Source: PBB1 sp965229345
GTDB taxonomy: Bacteria > Pseudomonadota > Gammaproteobacteria > Burkholderiales > Burkholderiaceae_C
Direction of reading: 5' to 3'
NCBI GenBank assembly: GCA_965229345.1
Contig: OZ245872.1
Location: 3,286,001-3,350,000, forward strand
Length of the DNA: 64,000 nucleotides
How positions within the stretch are numbered: position 1 is the stretch's first letter; each line of letters starts with the position of its first letter. Position numbers and translations under genes: made by a program. Below the pieces are notes generated by a model, which was not told the origin of the DNA, ran no database searches, and worked only from the letters and a program-made list of their open reading frames with translations. Positions 27,072-36,170 of this stretch are shown here, in pieces.

Positions 27072-28178
27072 TCAGTACACGACGACCGCGCGGATGCTCT
27101 CGCCGCGCTCCATCAGCTCGAAGCCGTGGTTGATGTCTTCGAGCTTCAGCGTGTGCGTGATCAGCGGGTCGATGCTGATCTTGCCGTCCATATACCAATC
27201 GACGATCTTGGGCACGTCGGTGCGGCCGCGCGCGCCGCCGAAGGCGCTGCCCTCCCACTTGCGGCCGGTGACGAGCTGGAACGGCCGCGTGGCGATCTCC
27301 TGCCCCGCGGCCGCCACGCCGATGATGATGCTGCGGCCCCAGCCCTTGTGACAGCACTCCAGCGCCTGGCGCATGGTGGTGGTGTTGCCGATGCACTCGA
27401 AGCTGTAGTCGGCGCCGCCGTCGGTGAGCTGCACGATGGCATCTACCACGTTGGGCACATCCTTCGGGTTGATGAAGTGCGTCATGCCGAACTGGCGTGC
27501 CATGGTTTCGCGGCCAGGGTTCAGGTCGATGCCGATGATCTTGTCGGCGCCCACCATCTTCGCGCCCTGGATCACGTTCAGTCCGATCCCACCCAGCCCG
27601 AACACCACCACGTTGGCGCCGGCTTCCACCCCGGCTGTGAAGATCACCGCGCCCACACCGGTGGTGACACCGCAGCCGATGTAGCAGATCTTGTCGAACG
27701 GCGCGTCGGGGCGGATCTTGGCCAGCGCGATCTCGGGCACGACGATGTGGTTGGCGAAGGTGCTGGTGCCCATGTAGTGCAGGATCGGCTGCCCGTTCAG
27801 GCTGAAGCGGCTGCTGCCGTCGGGCATCAACCCCTTGCCCTGCGTGCCGCGGATCAGCTGGCACAGGTTGGTCTTGCGGCTCAGGCAGAACTTGCACTGC
27901 CGGCATTCCGGGGTGTACAGCGGGATCACGTGATCGCCCGGCTTCAGGCTGGTGACACCTGCGCCCACCTCCAGCACCACGCCTGCGCCCTCATGGCCCA
28001 GGATGGCCGGGAACAGGCCTTCGGGGTCGGCGCCCGAGAGCGTGTAGTGGTCGGTGTGACAGATGCCGGTGGCCTTGATTTCGACCAGCACCTCACCGGC
28101 ACGCGGGCCTTCGAGGTCGACGGTTTCGATGGTCAACGGGGCGCCGGCCTTCCAGGCCACGGCTGCGCGGGTTTTCAT
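27072..28178 (-). CDS. frmA: S-(hydroxymethyl)glutathione dehydrogenase / class III alcohol dehydrogenase
   Basis: A 368-residue zinc alcohol dehydrogenase of the class III type, the usual length. GICHTDHYTLSG and LGHEGAG hold catalytic zinc ligands, the four-Cys structural zinc lobe is CRQCKFCLSRKTNLC, and GLGGIGLNVIQGAK is the NAD-binding loop. It oxidises the formaldehyde-glutathione adduct to S-formylglutathione in the cytoplasm. No S-formylglutathione hydrolase is adjacent. I start at the ATG giving MKTRAAVAWKAG; an upstream in-frame ATG would add 15 unrelated residues. Confidence 0.95.
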   Translation of the reverse strand: MKTRAAVAWKAGAPLTIETVDLEGPRAGEVLVEIKATGICHTDHYTLSGADPEGLFPAILGHEGAGVVLEVGAGVTSLKPGDHVIPLYTPECRQCKFCLSRKTNLCQLIRGTQGKGLMPDGSSRFSLNGQPILHYMGTSTFANHIVVPEIALAKIRPDAPFDKICYIGCGVTTGVGAVIFTAGVEAGANVVVFGLGGIGLNVIQGAKMVGADKIIGIDLNPGRETMARQFGMTHFINPKDVPNVVDAIVQLTDGGADYSFECIGNTTTMRQALECCHKGWGRSIIIGVAAAGQEIATRPFQLVTGRKWEGSAFGGARGRTDVPKIVDWYMDGKISIDPLITHTLKLEDINHGFELMERGESIRAVVVY

Positions 28179-28289
28179 GCGGGCTCCTCGGGATGGGAAA
28201 GTGTCGCTGCGGCGGGCCGCCACGATAGCGCACCGCGTGTCAGCGCCCGACCTGATCCCTGCCCTGGGCTCAGGCCCGCCGCGGCCGCA

Positions 28290-28646
28290 TCAGTCTCCGC
28301 TGCGCATGCGGCTGATGATCCAGCACGCCAGCGCGATCAGCAGGATCGCGCCGCTCTCGTACATCAGCGCCGCAGCATCGGCTTCCTTGCCCTGCAGGAT
28401 GATCAATCGGCTGAGCGCGGTCATCGCGATGAACAGGGGCAGCAAGATGACGTTGCGCTGCCGGCTGTAGAAGGCCGCCAGCATGCCCAGCACCTCGGCA
28501 TAGATGAACATCATCAGCAGGTCTTTCAGCTCCACCTTGCGGTTCTCGACGAGCAGCCAGATCTCCTGCGCCATCGCCACCACGGTGAACCCCGCGATCA
28601 GCATCAGGAAGATTTTTTCGGCGGTGTCTATTGCGCGTTTGACCAT
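28290..28646 (-). CDS. PsiE-family phosphate-starvation-inducible membrane protein
   Basis: A 118-residue protein with four predicted transmembrane helices and a conserved polar loop VENRKVELKDLLMMFIYAEV, typical of PsiE/DUF2485-like proteins. Function unknown; the family name comes from the E. coli phosphate-starvation gene. It is the last gene of a four-gene membrane-protein operon (BI-1, zinc ribbon, ExoD, this), 18 bases after ExoD. Confidence 0.8.
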   Translation of the reverse strand: MVKRAIDTAEKIFLMLIAGFTVVAMAQEIWLLVENRKVELKDLLMMFIYAEVLGMLAAFYSRQRNVILLPLFIAMTALSRLIILQGKEADAAALMYESGAILLIALACWIISRMRSGD

Positions 28647-28664
28647 GGCGTGTGCATTCGAAAT

Positions 28665-29270
28665 TCAAAAACCAATGGCCTGCGTCACTGTCTCGCCCAA
28701 TGATGCCCAGGCCGCAATCACCAGCGCCAGCGGCCAGGCAGTGCCCAGCACGCCACACCCCGCGCCCAGTACCAACGACAAACCATCTCGGCGCAACAAG
28801 CCAAGGCCGGCCAGTATCAGCGCAAGCCCCGGCAGCAAGTTCCCCAGCGGGATGGGCAGCGCAATCAGCACGCCCATCAGGGCGGCTGCGCCTGCCATCA
28901 CGCGGTTGGGCAGCCGATCGACGAGTGCCCGCCAGCGCGGCTGGTGGGTGCGCTCGGCCACTTCGTGTATCCGCGCCAACGTCCGCAACACCCGCGTCGC
29001 ACGCACCCGCGACAAGCCGAAATCGCCGAAACGAGACGGGAGACTCACCTCGCCAGCACCGCGCCAGCTCATCACTGCCATGGCAAAGATGGCCGCACCC
29101 ACCACCGTGCCGACGCCGGGCAGCGGACACAGACACAAGGTGCCGAGCAGCACGAGCAGCGCCTCGCGCACCTGCGGGCGGTGCGCATCCACCAGGAACT
29201 GCAGGTTGGTGTGCTCGCACCGCAACTCGTCAGCCGCGGCGTGCAGGCGCTGGGCGATCGACAGCGTCAC
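28665..29270 (-). CDS. ExoD-family exopolysaccharide synthesis protein
   Basis: A 201-residue membrane protein. The N-terminal half is soluble (REALLVLLGTLCLCPLPGVGTVVGAAIF begins the hydrophobic core near residue 36). The C-terminal half has about three transmembrane helices, including the conserved PIPLGNLLPGLALI. This matches the ExoD family, first linked to exopolysaccharide production and alkaline tolerance in rhizobia; its biochemical role is unknown. It starts 2 bases after the stop of the zinc-ribbon gene. Confidence 0.85.
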   Translation of the reverse strand: MTLSIAQRLHAAADELRCEHTNLQFLVDAHRPQVREALLVLLGTLCLCPLPGVGTVVGAAIFAMAVMSWRGAGEVSLPSRFGDFGLSRVRATRVLRTLARIHEVAERTHQPRWRALVDRLPNRVMAGAAALMGVLIALPIPLGNLLPGLALILAGLGLLRRDGLSLVLGAGCGVLGTAWPLALVIAAWASLGETVTQAIGF

Positions 29271-29272
29271 GG

Positions 29273-29524
29273 TCAGTCAAAGATCTCGTCGAGCCAGGAT
29301 TTGCGCCGGCGGGTGGCATGAGCGGACGTGCCTCGGAAATCCGAGTCGACAAAATCGGAACGCGCCGGCCGGGATGGCGTGGATGCCGATGCAGCGCGCT
29401 CGAGCAGCTTGTCCAGTTCGCCGCGGTCCAGCCAGACGCCGCGGCACTGCAGGCAGTAATCGACTTCGACGCCTTGCCGATCCGTCATCGACAGCACGGC
29501 ATCCGGACAGTGTGGGCATTTCAT
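29273..29524 (-). CDS. Zinc-ribbon protein (zf-TFIIB domain)
   Basis: An 83-residue protein. Two CxxC pairs, CPHC and CLQC, frame a TFIIB-type zinc ribbon followed by RGVWLDRGELDKLLERA, the family signature. The C-terminal tail is Ser/Arg-rich and ends KSWLDEIFD. The ATG has GGAG 6 bases upstream; an in-frame ATG at 29542 would overlap the BI-1 stop. Role unknown; probably a small metal-binding or adaptor protein. Confidence 0.85.
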   Translation of the reverse strand: MKCPHCPDAVLSMTDRQGVEVDYCLQCRGVWLDRGELDKLLERAASASTPSRPARSDFVDSDFRGTSAHATRRRKSWLDEIFD

Positions 29525-29541
29525 GGTGAGCTCCCTGGACA

Positions 29542-30255
29542 TCACTCGTCGGAACCGCCCAGGCCGAACAGGCTGAGCAGGCTGGTGAACAAATTGAAGA
29601 TCGAGACATACAGACCCACGGTTGCGAGCACGTAGTTCGACTCTCCGCCATGCACGATGCGGCTGGTCTCGACCAGGATCAGACCCGCCGACAGCAGCGC
29701 CACCATCGCGCTCACGGCCAGACCGAGCGCCGGGATCTGCAAAAACACCGCAGCCAGTCCCGCCAGCAGCGCCACGACCATGCCGGCGAACAGGAACCCG
29801 CCCATGACGCTGAAATCCCGGCGGGTGGTCAGCGCCCAGGCCGACAGCGCCAGAAAAACCGCACCGGTGGCCGCCAGGGCCATCGCGATCACCTGACCCC
29901 CGCCGGGCAACGTCATCACCTTGGAGAGCAGTGGGCCGAGCGTGTAGCCCATGAAGCCGGTCAAGCCGAACACAGCGGGCAGTGCCCAGGCGGAATTCTT
30001 CAGCCGGTAGATGACAAACAGCAGACCCAGGTTGCCCGCCAGGCTCAGCAGGATGCCAGGGGCCGGCCATTGCGCCGCTGCACTCACAGCGGCGATGCCC
30101 GCGCTGAACAGCAGCGTCAGCGACAGCAGCGCGTAGGTGTTGCGCAGTACGCGCGAGGCGGTGGCCGTGCGCCCAGCGGGCGTGGCGACCGAAGGCGGCT
30201 GCATCGCCGCCAAGGTGTGGGTCTGGTTATGGGTATGGGTCGCGTGAGAGTCCAT
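29542..30255 (-). CDS. Bax inhibitor-1 / YccA family membrane protein
   Basis: A 237-residue protein with about seven transmembrane helices and a His/Thr-rich N-terminal tail (ATHTHNQTHT). LKNSAWALPAVFGLTGFMGY and SRIVHGGESNYVLATVGLY are BI-1 family landmarks. Bacterial members such as YccA interact with the FtsH protease or act as pH-sensitive ion leaks. It heads a four-gene operon and is divergent from nhaR across 145 bases. Confidence 0.92.
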   Translation of the reverse strand: MDSHATHTHNQTHTLAAMQPPSVATPAGRTATASRVLRNTYALLSLTLLFSAGIAAVSAAAQWPAPGILLSLAGNLGLLFVIYRLKNSAWALPAVFGLTGFMGYTLGPLLSKVMTLPGGGQVIAMALAATGAVFLALSAWALTTRRDFSVMGGFLFAGMVVALLAGLAAVFLQIPALGLAVSAMVALLSAGLILVETSRIVHGGESNYVLATVGLYVSIFNLFTSLLSLFGLGGSDE

Positions 30256-30400
30256 GACGAATTACTCCTTGTCGTGCGGATTCAATGCCGGGGTTCGATG
30301 GCAAGCCACAGCGTGCACAACGAACAGGGCGCGACGATAGGCTTTCGACAGCTTCTTAAAAAGCAGACAATCGCGAACATTAACTTCCGTAAAACCTGAT

Positions 30401-31282
30401 TTGAGCCTCGACTTCAACTACCGCCACCTGTACTACTTCTGGGTGGTTGGCAAAGAAGGCGGCATCACGCGTGCCGCCGATCGGCTGGGCATGGCCGTGC
30501 AGACCGTCAGCACCCAGGTGCGCGAGCTCGAGCGTTCTCTGGGCCATGCCCTGCTCAAGCCCAAAGGACGCGGCCTCGCGCTCACGGAAGCGGGTCAGGC
30601 CACCCTGCGGCAGGCGGACCAGATCTTTGCGCTTGGCGAACAATTGCCAGCGCTCGTCCGAGAGGCCGCCAGCACGCCCAGTGTCCGACTGGCCGTCGGC
30701 ATCTCCGATGGCATGCCCAAGCTGGTGGTGCGATCACTGCTGCAGCCGATGCTTGCAGAGCCGCAGCTTCGGCTGCTGTGCCACGAAGGCGAGTTCGACG
30801 ATCTGCTGGCCGATCTCGCACTCCATCGGCTGGATGTGGTGCTGTCGGACCGCGTGGCCGCGCCGAGCGCCACGCTCAAGGTGCACAGCCACCTGCTTGG
30901 CTCCTCGGAGCTCGCCTGGTACGCACCGCCGGCCCTCGCTGCGGCGGCACGCCGGGGATTTCCGCAATCGCTGTCCAAGGTGCCGGTGCTCTTGCCCACC
31001 ACGCACGCGGCCGCACGCGGCCTGCTGGATCACTGGTTCGAGCGGCAGGGCATCCGGCCCAACATCGTCGGAGAGTTCGAGGACAGCGCGTTGCTGAAAA
31101 CCTTCGGGTCGGGTGGCATGGGCGCGTTTCCGGCCGTGAGCCGCGTCGGAGAAGACCTGATCAGGTCTTACGGGGTCAAGTTGGTGGGGCGGTGCGCGGG
31201 CGTCGAGGAGCGCTTCTTCGCGATCGCCGCGCAACGCAAGGTTCAGCACCCGCTGGTGCTGCGCTTGATCAAAGGCGCATGA
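30401..31282 (+). CDS. nhaR: LysR-family transcriptional activator NhaR
   Basis: A 293-residue regulator. Its N-terminus NYRHLYYFWVVGKEGGITRA, followed by RLGMAVQTVSTQVRELER, is the NhaR-type HTH rather than a generic LysR one. The effector domain contains GMGAFPAVS. NhaR responds to Na+ and controls sodium/proton antiport in enterics; no nhaA gene lies in the window, so the target here is unknown. The start is TTG at 30401; no ATG fits the conserved N-terminus. Confidence 0.88.
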   Translation: MSLDFNYRHLYYFWVVGKEGGITRAADRLGMAVQTVSTQVRELERSLGHALLKPKGRGLALTEAGQATLRQADQIFALGEQLPALVREAASTPSVRLAVGISDGMPKLVVRSLLQPMLAEPQLRLLCHEGEFDDLLADLALHRLDVVLSDRVAAPSATLKVHSHLLGSSELAWYAPPALAAAARRGFPQSLSKVPVLLPTTHAAARGLLDHWFERQGIRPNIVGEFEDSALLKTFGSGGMGAFPAVSRVGEDLIRSYGVKLVGRCAGVEERFFAIAAQRKVQHPLVLRLIKGA

Positions 31283-31326
31283 GGCGCGCGCTGGCAGATC
31301 GGCTCGGCGGCTGACCTCGCCAGCGG

Positions 31327-34300
31327 TCAGGACGACATCGGCAGCTCGTACACCACCCGCGCCCGTCTCCCCTCCGCCGCCGCCCGCCAGCGCTCGATGG
31401 CCTCGTCGCTCGGATAGAAGCGCGCCTGCTCGCCCAGGTCAAGATCACCGGTGACAACGCCATGCGCCGCACTGCGGTGCAGGTGCAGTCGCACCGACAA
31501 ACCCTGCGGCAGATCGCCGTGTTCGGTGGCGACGTTGCGCACCGGGAACTCTCGCAGCAGTTCGGCCACCGGTGGCACCACGCCGTTGACGTGCACGCTC
31601 AGGTACTTGCCGAAACGACAGCGCGCCTCGGCCAGGCCCCACACCTGCTGCACCGTCAGCCGCAGGCCGCCCGAGAAGCGGTCGGGCTGCACCTTGCCCT
31701 GCACGATGACCAGTTCATCGTCCTTCAACAACTCGCGATTGGCGTTCACGAGTTCTTCGCTGGCCACCGTCTCGATCGCTTCGGTCTTGTCGTCGAGCTT
31801 GAAGATCGCCACCCTGCCGCGCTGCCCGTTGACCATGCGCAGGTCGCCGACGATGCCCGCCAGCAACTGCGGCTCGCGGGTGTCCAGCACATCGACATTG
31901 GCGCGTTTGGCGAACTGGCGCACTTCATCGGCGCTCTGATCGAACATGTGGCCCGACAGGTAGAAGCCCAGCGCGGCCTTCTCGGCCAGCAGCCGCTCCT
32001 TGATACTCCACGGCAGGGCCTCGACCAGCGGTGGCTCCTGCGTCGAGGCGCCGTGCGCATCGTCGAAGTCGAACAGACCACCCTGATTCGCGTGCGCGGC
32101 CTGCGAGTCGGCGTAGTCGAACGCGAGACCGACGCTGGCGAGCAAGGCGGACCGCTCCTGCCCCCAGCGGTCAAATGCACCGGCCTTGATCAGCGCTTCA
32201 ACGGTGCGCTTGTTGATGCGGGCCCGGTCGACGCGGGCGCAGAAGTCGAACAGGCTGATGAACGGCCCACCTTCGTTGCGCGCGGCAACGATCGCCTCGA
32301 TCGCGCCCTGCCCCGTGCCCTTGATCGCACCCAGGCCGTAGCGCACGCGGCCGCGCTCGCCTTTCTGCTTCGCGGCCGGATCAGGTGTGATCGGTTCGAA
32401 GCGATAGCCACCAGCGTTCACATCGGGCGGCTCGAACACCACGCCGAGTGCTTTCGCGTCGTCGTGGAAGATCTTCAGCTTGTCGGTGTCGTCGAGCGCC
32501 ACGCTCATGTTGGCGGCGGTGAACTCGGCCAGGTAGTGCACCTTCAGCCACGCCGTGTGATACGCCAGCAGCGCGTAGGCGGCGGCGTGCGACTTGTTGA
32601 AGCCGTAGCCCGCAAACTTCTCCATCAGGTCGAAGATCTCGTTGGCCTTGGGCTCCGCAATGCCATTCTTCGCCGCGCCTTCGGCAAAGATGGCACGGTG
32701 CTTCATCATCTCCTCGAGCTTCTTCTTGCCCATGGCGCGGCGCAACAGGTCGGCGCCGCCCAGCGTGTAGCCGCCGACGATCTGGGCCACCTGCATCACC
32801 TGTTCCTGATAGACCATGATCCCGTAGGTCTCTTCCAGCACACCCTGCATCAGCGGGTGCGGGTACTCGACCTCTTCGCGGCCGTGCTTGCGGGCGCAGA
32901 AGGTCGGGATCAGGTCCATCGGGCCGGGGCGGTACAGCGCCACCAGCGCGATCACGTCCTCGAACACGCTGGGCTTGGCGTCGCGCAGCATGCGTTGCAT
33001 GCCTGAGCTTTCGAGCTGGAACACCGCCACCGTCTTGCCCTCGCTCATCAGGCGGTAGGCGCCAGGGTCGTTCAGCGCGATGTTCTCCAGCGCGAAGTCG
33101 CGCTGCTCGGGATGGCGGGCGCGGATGAATTCGGTGGCCATCTCCAGGATGGTCAGCGTGGCCAGGCCCAGAAAGTCGAACTTGACCAGACCGATCGATT
33201 CAACGTCGTCCTTGTCGAACTGGCTGACCGCGCTGTCGCTGCCGGGCTGCATGTACAGCGGACAGAAGTCGGTGATCTTGCCCGGCGCGATCAGCACGCC
33301 GCCGGCATGCATGCCAACGTTGCGCACGATGCCTTCGACGCGCTCGGCCAGCGCCAGCAGCTCGGCGACCTCTTCTTCCTTCTGCTCGCGCTCCTCGATC
33401 TCGGGCGCTTCGCGGCGCGCGTAGATCACGCTGGTGTCGGTGTCGTTCGGTGGGCGGCGCAGCGTCACGGTCTTGCCCGGCGGCGCGGGCACCAGCTTGG
33501 CGATGCTGTCGACATGGCCGTAGCCCATGCCCAGCACGCGGCCGATGTCGCGCAGCGCGGCCTTCGCGGCCATCGTGCCGAAGGTGACGATCTGGCTCAC
33601 CGCATCGCGGCCGTACTTGTCCTTGACGTAGTCGATGACACGGTCGCGGTTGGCCTGGCAGAAGTCGATGTCGAAGTCGGGCATCGACACCCGGTCGGGG
33701 TTCAGGAAACGCTCAAACAGCAGGTTGTACTGAAGCGGATCGAGGTCGGTGATCTTCAGCGCATAGGCCACCAGCGAGCCGGCACCCGATCCGCGCCCCG
33801 GACCGACCGGGCAGCCATTGGCCTTGGCCCAGTTGATGAAATCGGCCACGATCAGGAAGTAGCCTGGGAAGCCCATCTTCAGGATGGTCGCGATCTCGAA
33901 CTCGAGCCGCTCGACATAGCGCGGGCGCTCGGTCTCGCGCCGCGCTTCGTCGGGGTACAGCTGCACCAGCCGCACCTTCAGGCCTTCGTGCGACGAGTGG
34001 CGGAAGAACTCTTCAGGCGCCATCCGCGCGCCATCGACCTCGGGCGTCGGAAACGCCGGCAACTGCGGCTTTCCGAGCACCAGGCTCAGGCTGCAGCGCC
34101 TGGCGATCTCGACGCTGTTGGCCAGGGCACTGGGCACGTCGGCGAACAGCGCCTCCATCTCGGCCTGCGGCTTGAAGTACTGCTGCGCGTTGAACCGCTT
34201 GACGCGGCGCGGGTTGGTCAGCGTTTCGCCTTCGGCCACGCAGACGCGGGCCTCGTGCGCCTCGTAGTCGTCGTTGGTCAGAAACTGCACCGGGTGCGTG

Positions 34301-34884
34301 GCCACCACCGGCAGCTGCAGCGCGGCCGCCAGGCGCACCGCCGCCTGCACCTGGGTTTCCTGCCCCGGCAGGCCGGCGCGTTGCAGCTCGAGGTAGTAGC
34401 GGTTCGGAAACAGCTCGGCAAAACGCAGCGCCAGGCCGCGCGCGCGCACCGTGTCGCCAGCCACCAGAGCCTGCCCCACGGCGCCCAGCTCGGCGCCCGA
34501 CAGCGCAATCAGGCCACCGTTCAGCCCGGCGAGCGCCGCCCAGGTCGTCCACGGCTGCGCCTGCGAGGCCGGGCCCAGCCAGCAGCGCGTGAGCAGCTCG
34601 CACAGGTTCAGGTAGCCGGTGCGGTTCTGCACCAGCAGCAGCAGCCGCGTCGGCGCGCGGTCGCTGCCTTCGGGCTCCAGCCACACGTCGGCACCGATCA
34701 GCGGCTTGATGCCTTTGGAGCGGGCCGCGTTGTAGAACTTGATGGCACCGAACAGGTTGCCAAGGTCGGTGATGGCCAGCGCCGGCTGCTGGTCGGCAGC
34801 GGCCGCCGCGACCACTTCGTCGATGCGCAAAGTGCCGTCGACGACGGAGTATTCGGTGTGGGTACGCAGGTGGACGAAGGTCAT
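31327..34884 (-). CDS. dnaE: DNA polymerase III subunit alpha
   Basis: A 1185-residue replicative polymerase of normal length for DnaE. An N-terminal PHP domain (FVHLRTHTEYSVVDGTLRID) is followed by the catalytic palm with PDFDIDFCQANRDRVIDYV, then a tandem helix-hairpin-helix region (NKSHAAAYALLAYHTAWLK) and an OB-fold (IVGDLRMVNGQRGRVAIFKLDD). The sequence is uninterrupted. It acts in the cytoplasm as the chromosomal replicase core. Confidence 0.98.
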   Translation of the reverse strand: MTFVHLRTHTEYSVVDGTLRIDEVVAAAAADQQPALAITDLGNLFGAIKFYNAARSKGIKPLIGADVWLEPEGSDRAPTRLLLLVQNRTGYLNLCELLTRCWLGPASQAQPWTTWAALAGLNGGLIALSGAELGAVGQALVAGDTVRARGLALRFAELFPNRYYLELQRAGLPGQETQVQAAVRLAAALQLPVVATHPVQFLTNDDYEAHEARVCVAEGETLTNPRRVKRFNAQQYFKPQAEMEALFADVPSALANSVEIARRCSLSLVLGKPQLPAFPTPEVDGARMAPEEFFRHSSHEGLKVRLVQLYPDEARRETERPRYVERLEFEIATILKMGFPGYFLIVADFINWAKANGCPVGPGRGSGAGSLVAYALKITDLDPLQYNLLFERFLNPDRVSMPDFDIDFCQANRDRVIDYVKDKYGRDAVSQIVTFGTMAAKAALRDIGRVLGMGYGHVDSIAKLVPAPPGKTVTLRRPPNDTDTSVIYARREAPEIEEREQKEEEVAELLALAERVEGIVRNVGMHAGGVLIAPGKITDFCPLYMQPGSDSAVSQFDKDDVESIGLVKFDFLGLATLTILEMATEFIRARHPEQRDFALENIALNDPGAYRLMSEGKTVAVFQLESSGMQRMLRDAKPSVFEDVIALVALYRPGPMDLIPTFCARKHGREEVEYPHPLMQGVLEETYGIMVYQEQVMQVAQIVGGYTLGGADLLRRAMGKKKLEEMMKHRAIFAEGAAKNGIAEPKANEIFDLMEKFAGYGFNKSHAAAYALLAYHTAWLKVHYLAEFTAANMSVALDDTDKLKIFHDDAKALGVVFEPPDVNAGGYRFEPITPDPAAKQKGERGRVRYGLGAIKGTGQGAIEAIVAARNEGGPFISLFDFCARVDRARINKRTVEALIKAGAFDRWGQERSALLASVGLAFDYADSQAAHANQGGLFDFDDAHGASTQEPPLVEALPWSIKERLLAEKAALGFYLSGHMFDQSADEVRQFAKRANVDVLDTREPQLLAGIVGDLRMVNGQRGRVAIFKLDDKTEAIETVASEELVNANRELLKDDELVIVQGKVQPDRFSGGLRLTVQQVWGLAEARCRFGKYLSVHVNGVVPPVAELLREFPVRNVATEHGDLPQGLSVRLHLHRSAAHGVVTGDLDLGEQARFYPSDEAIERWRAAAEGRRARVVYELPMSS

Positions 34885-34970
34885 GCGATCGATTCTAGAG
34901 ATGACCCCTTTTCGATTTCTGCGCGAGCTGGCGAGGGCGTTGGGCGCACCGACTGGCCTGCAGTCGAAAC

Positions 34971-35387
34971 TCAGTCTTTTGGCTGGTTTTCGAACAACGG
35001 CTGAACCTGAAGCTCCTGGTAGCCCGTGACCGCATCATGGGCTCGGGACAAGGTCCAACCCTCCAGGGCGACCAGCAGCAACTCTGCCGTGGTCCGGATG
35101 AGGTTGCCGTAGCCGACGTGGCCACCCATCACCTGACCGGACTCGCTGGCGATGACCATGTGCAGATGCGCGCCATCGGCGGACAACGTGCCCGACAGTG
35201 AGATCAGCTCGAAAGGCCCACTCAAGCGGGTTTCCTGTTCTGCCGCCGCCAGGCGGATGCTGACGCTCGAAAGGCTGCCTATGCCTGCCACCACGAAGGC
35301 CGATTGATTCGGCAACTCGCCGGCCTTCCGCTCCAGCGCGCGCCGAAAGTCTGCGCCGGGTTCAAGCCGGATGGGCAGGTAGCTCAT
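34971..35387 (-). CDS. PPC (DUF296) domain DNA-binding protein
   Basis: A 138-residue single-domain protein. The PPC/DUF296 core is seen in AFVVAGIGSLSSVSIRLA, FELISLSGTLSADGAHLHM and SGQVMGGHVGYGNLIRTTAELLL (first 20 residues considered). The GGH segment holds the likely metal or ligand site. In plants this domain is joined to AT-hooks; bacterial versions stand alone and their role is unclear. It lies downstream of a low-GC membrane gene and upstream of dnaE on the same strand, without obvious coupling. Confidence 0.85.
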   Translation of the reverse strand: MSYLPIRLEPGADFRRALERKAGELPNQSAFVVAGIGSLSSVSIRLAAAEQETRLSGPFELISLSGTLSADGAHLHMVIASESGQVMGGHVGYGNLIRTTAELLLVALEGWTLSRAHDAVTGYQELQVQPLFENQPKD

Positions 35388-35437
35388 GGAGTGGCGTCAG
35401 ATGGTGAATGGGCATGTACGTTGCTCGTGCCAGCAAA

Positions 35438-35914
35438 CTAGCGATGAGCTGGCGCTGACGCAGCAGAGCCGGAAGGTATACCCACCGGCATAGCCGTTGA
35501 GGAGGTCCTAACGACTGGAGTATCGGAAGCGAAGTTCCGGAACGCGACCACTGCCTTCCACGAGCCGATTGCAAATGCAGCAAGACTGCAGACAAACAGC
35601 GCTATAGCGACCCAGAGGCGCCAATCTTTGCTCGGGTCTTTACGTTGGGAAATACGATTAAGGCGACTTAACTGAGTGAGATAAGCGAAAAGCATCGTTG
35701 CTCCGCATAGAACCAGCCCAGCCAAGAAAAAGGCCATTGGGCAACTCATGTCTGGCGCAGCAAAACCTTTTCCAACGACATTTCCGAGATACGCCAGGAT
35801 CGCAACAGCAGCGCCACCATTTGCCAACGCGCAAAACTTAAACCCCTCTGTCGACAGCGTGATGAGGGATTTGTAGGTTTCAAGCCAGTCGTCATGTTGA
35901 GGTGCGTTACTCAT
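35438..35914 (-). CDS. Hypothetical membrane protein, lower GC
   Basis: A 158-residue protein I cannot place in a family. It has three predicted transmembrane helices (roughly residues 31-47, 58-80 and 100-122) and a Ser/Ala-rich C-terminus. ATG 35914 follows GGTGAG. Base use differs from the neighbours: one 60-base stretch (35641-35700) is only 25/60 G+C in an otherwise strongly GC-rich window. This suggests recent acquisition. Confidence 0.6.
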   Translation of the reverse strand: MSNAPQHDDWLETYKSLITLSTEGFKFCALANGGAAVAILAYLGNVVGKGFAAPDMSCPMAFFLAGLVLCGATMLFAYLTQLSRLNRISQRKDPSKDWRLWVAIALFVCSLAAFAIGSWKAVVAFRNFASDTPVVRTSSTAMPVGIPSGSAASAPAHR

Positions 35915-36170
35915 TGGCTCACCTAACCGTTTGTGAGGCCCAATTCTGCTGCGTAACAAACTGTGCACGCCTCGCACTCGTTCGAGCGACGGCCAGGGTC
36001 GCCGGGTGGAGCGAAGTAAAGGAGGAGGGCCGGCTCGACTGGATCCGAAGCCTTTGGGCCGTGACCCGGCCCGGGGGACATGAGCGCAACCCGGCGGCCC
36101 TGGCCGTCGCTTGCGCCACGATCCTGCATCGCTGGACTTGGCAACAGTCAGCCTCCGTACACTGCGCGCC
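35915..36170. other. Intergenic region with no recognised gene
   Basis: This is the longest gap in the window. It separates the low-GC membrane gene (transcribed leftward) from trhO (rightward), so it should hold divergent promoters. It contains a purine-rich stretch (GTAAAGGAGGAGGGC near 36015) but no open frame with family resemblance and no tRNA-like structure that I can see. Confidence 0.4.

Noticed and set aside
33112..35004. Open frame of 630 codons opposite dnaE
   Set aside because: A shadow of the DnaE gene with no recognisable domain.
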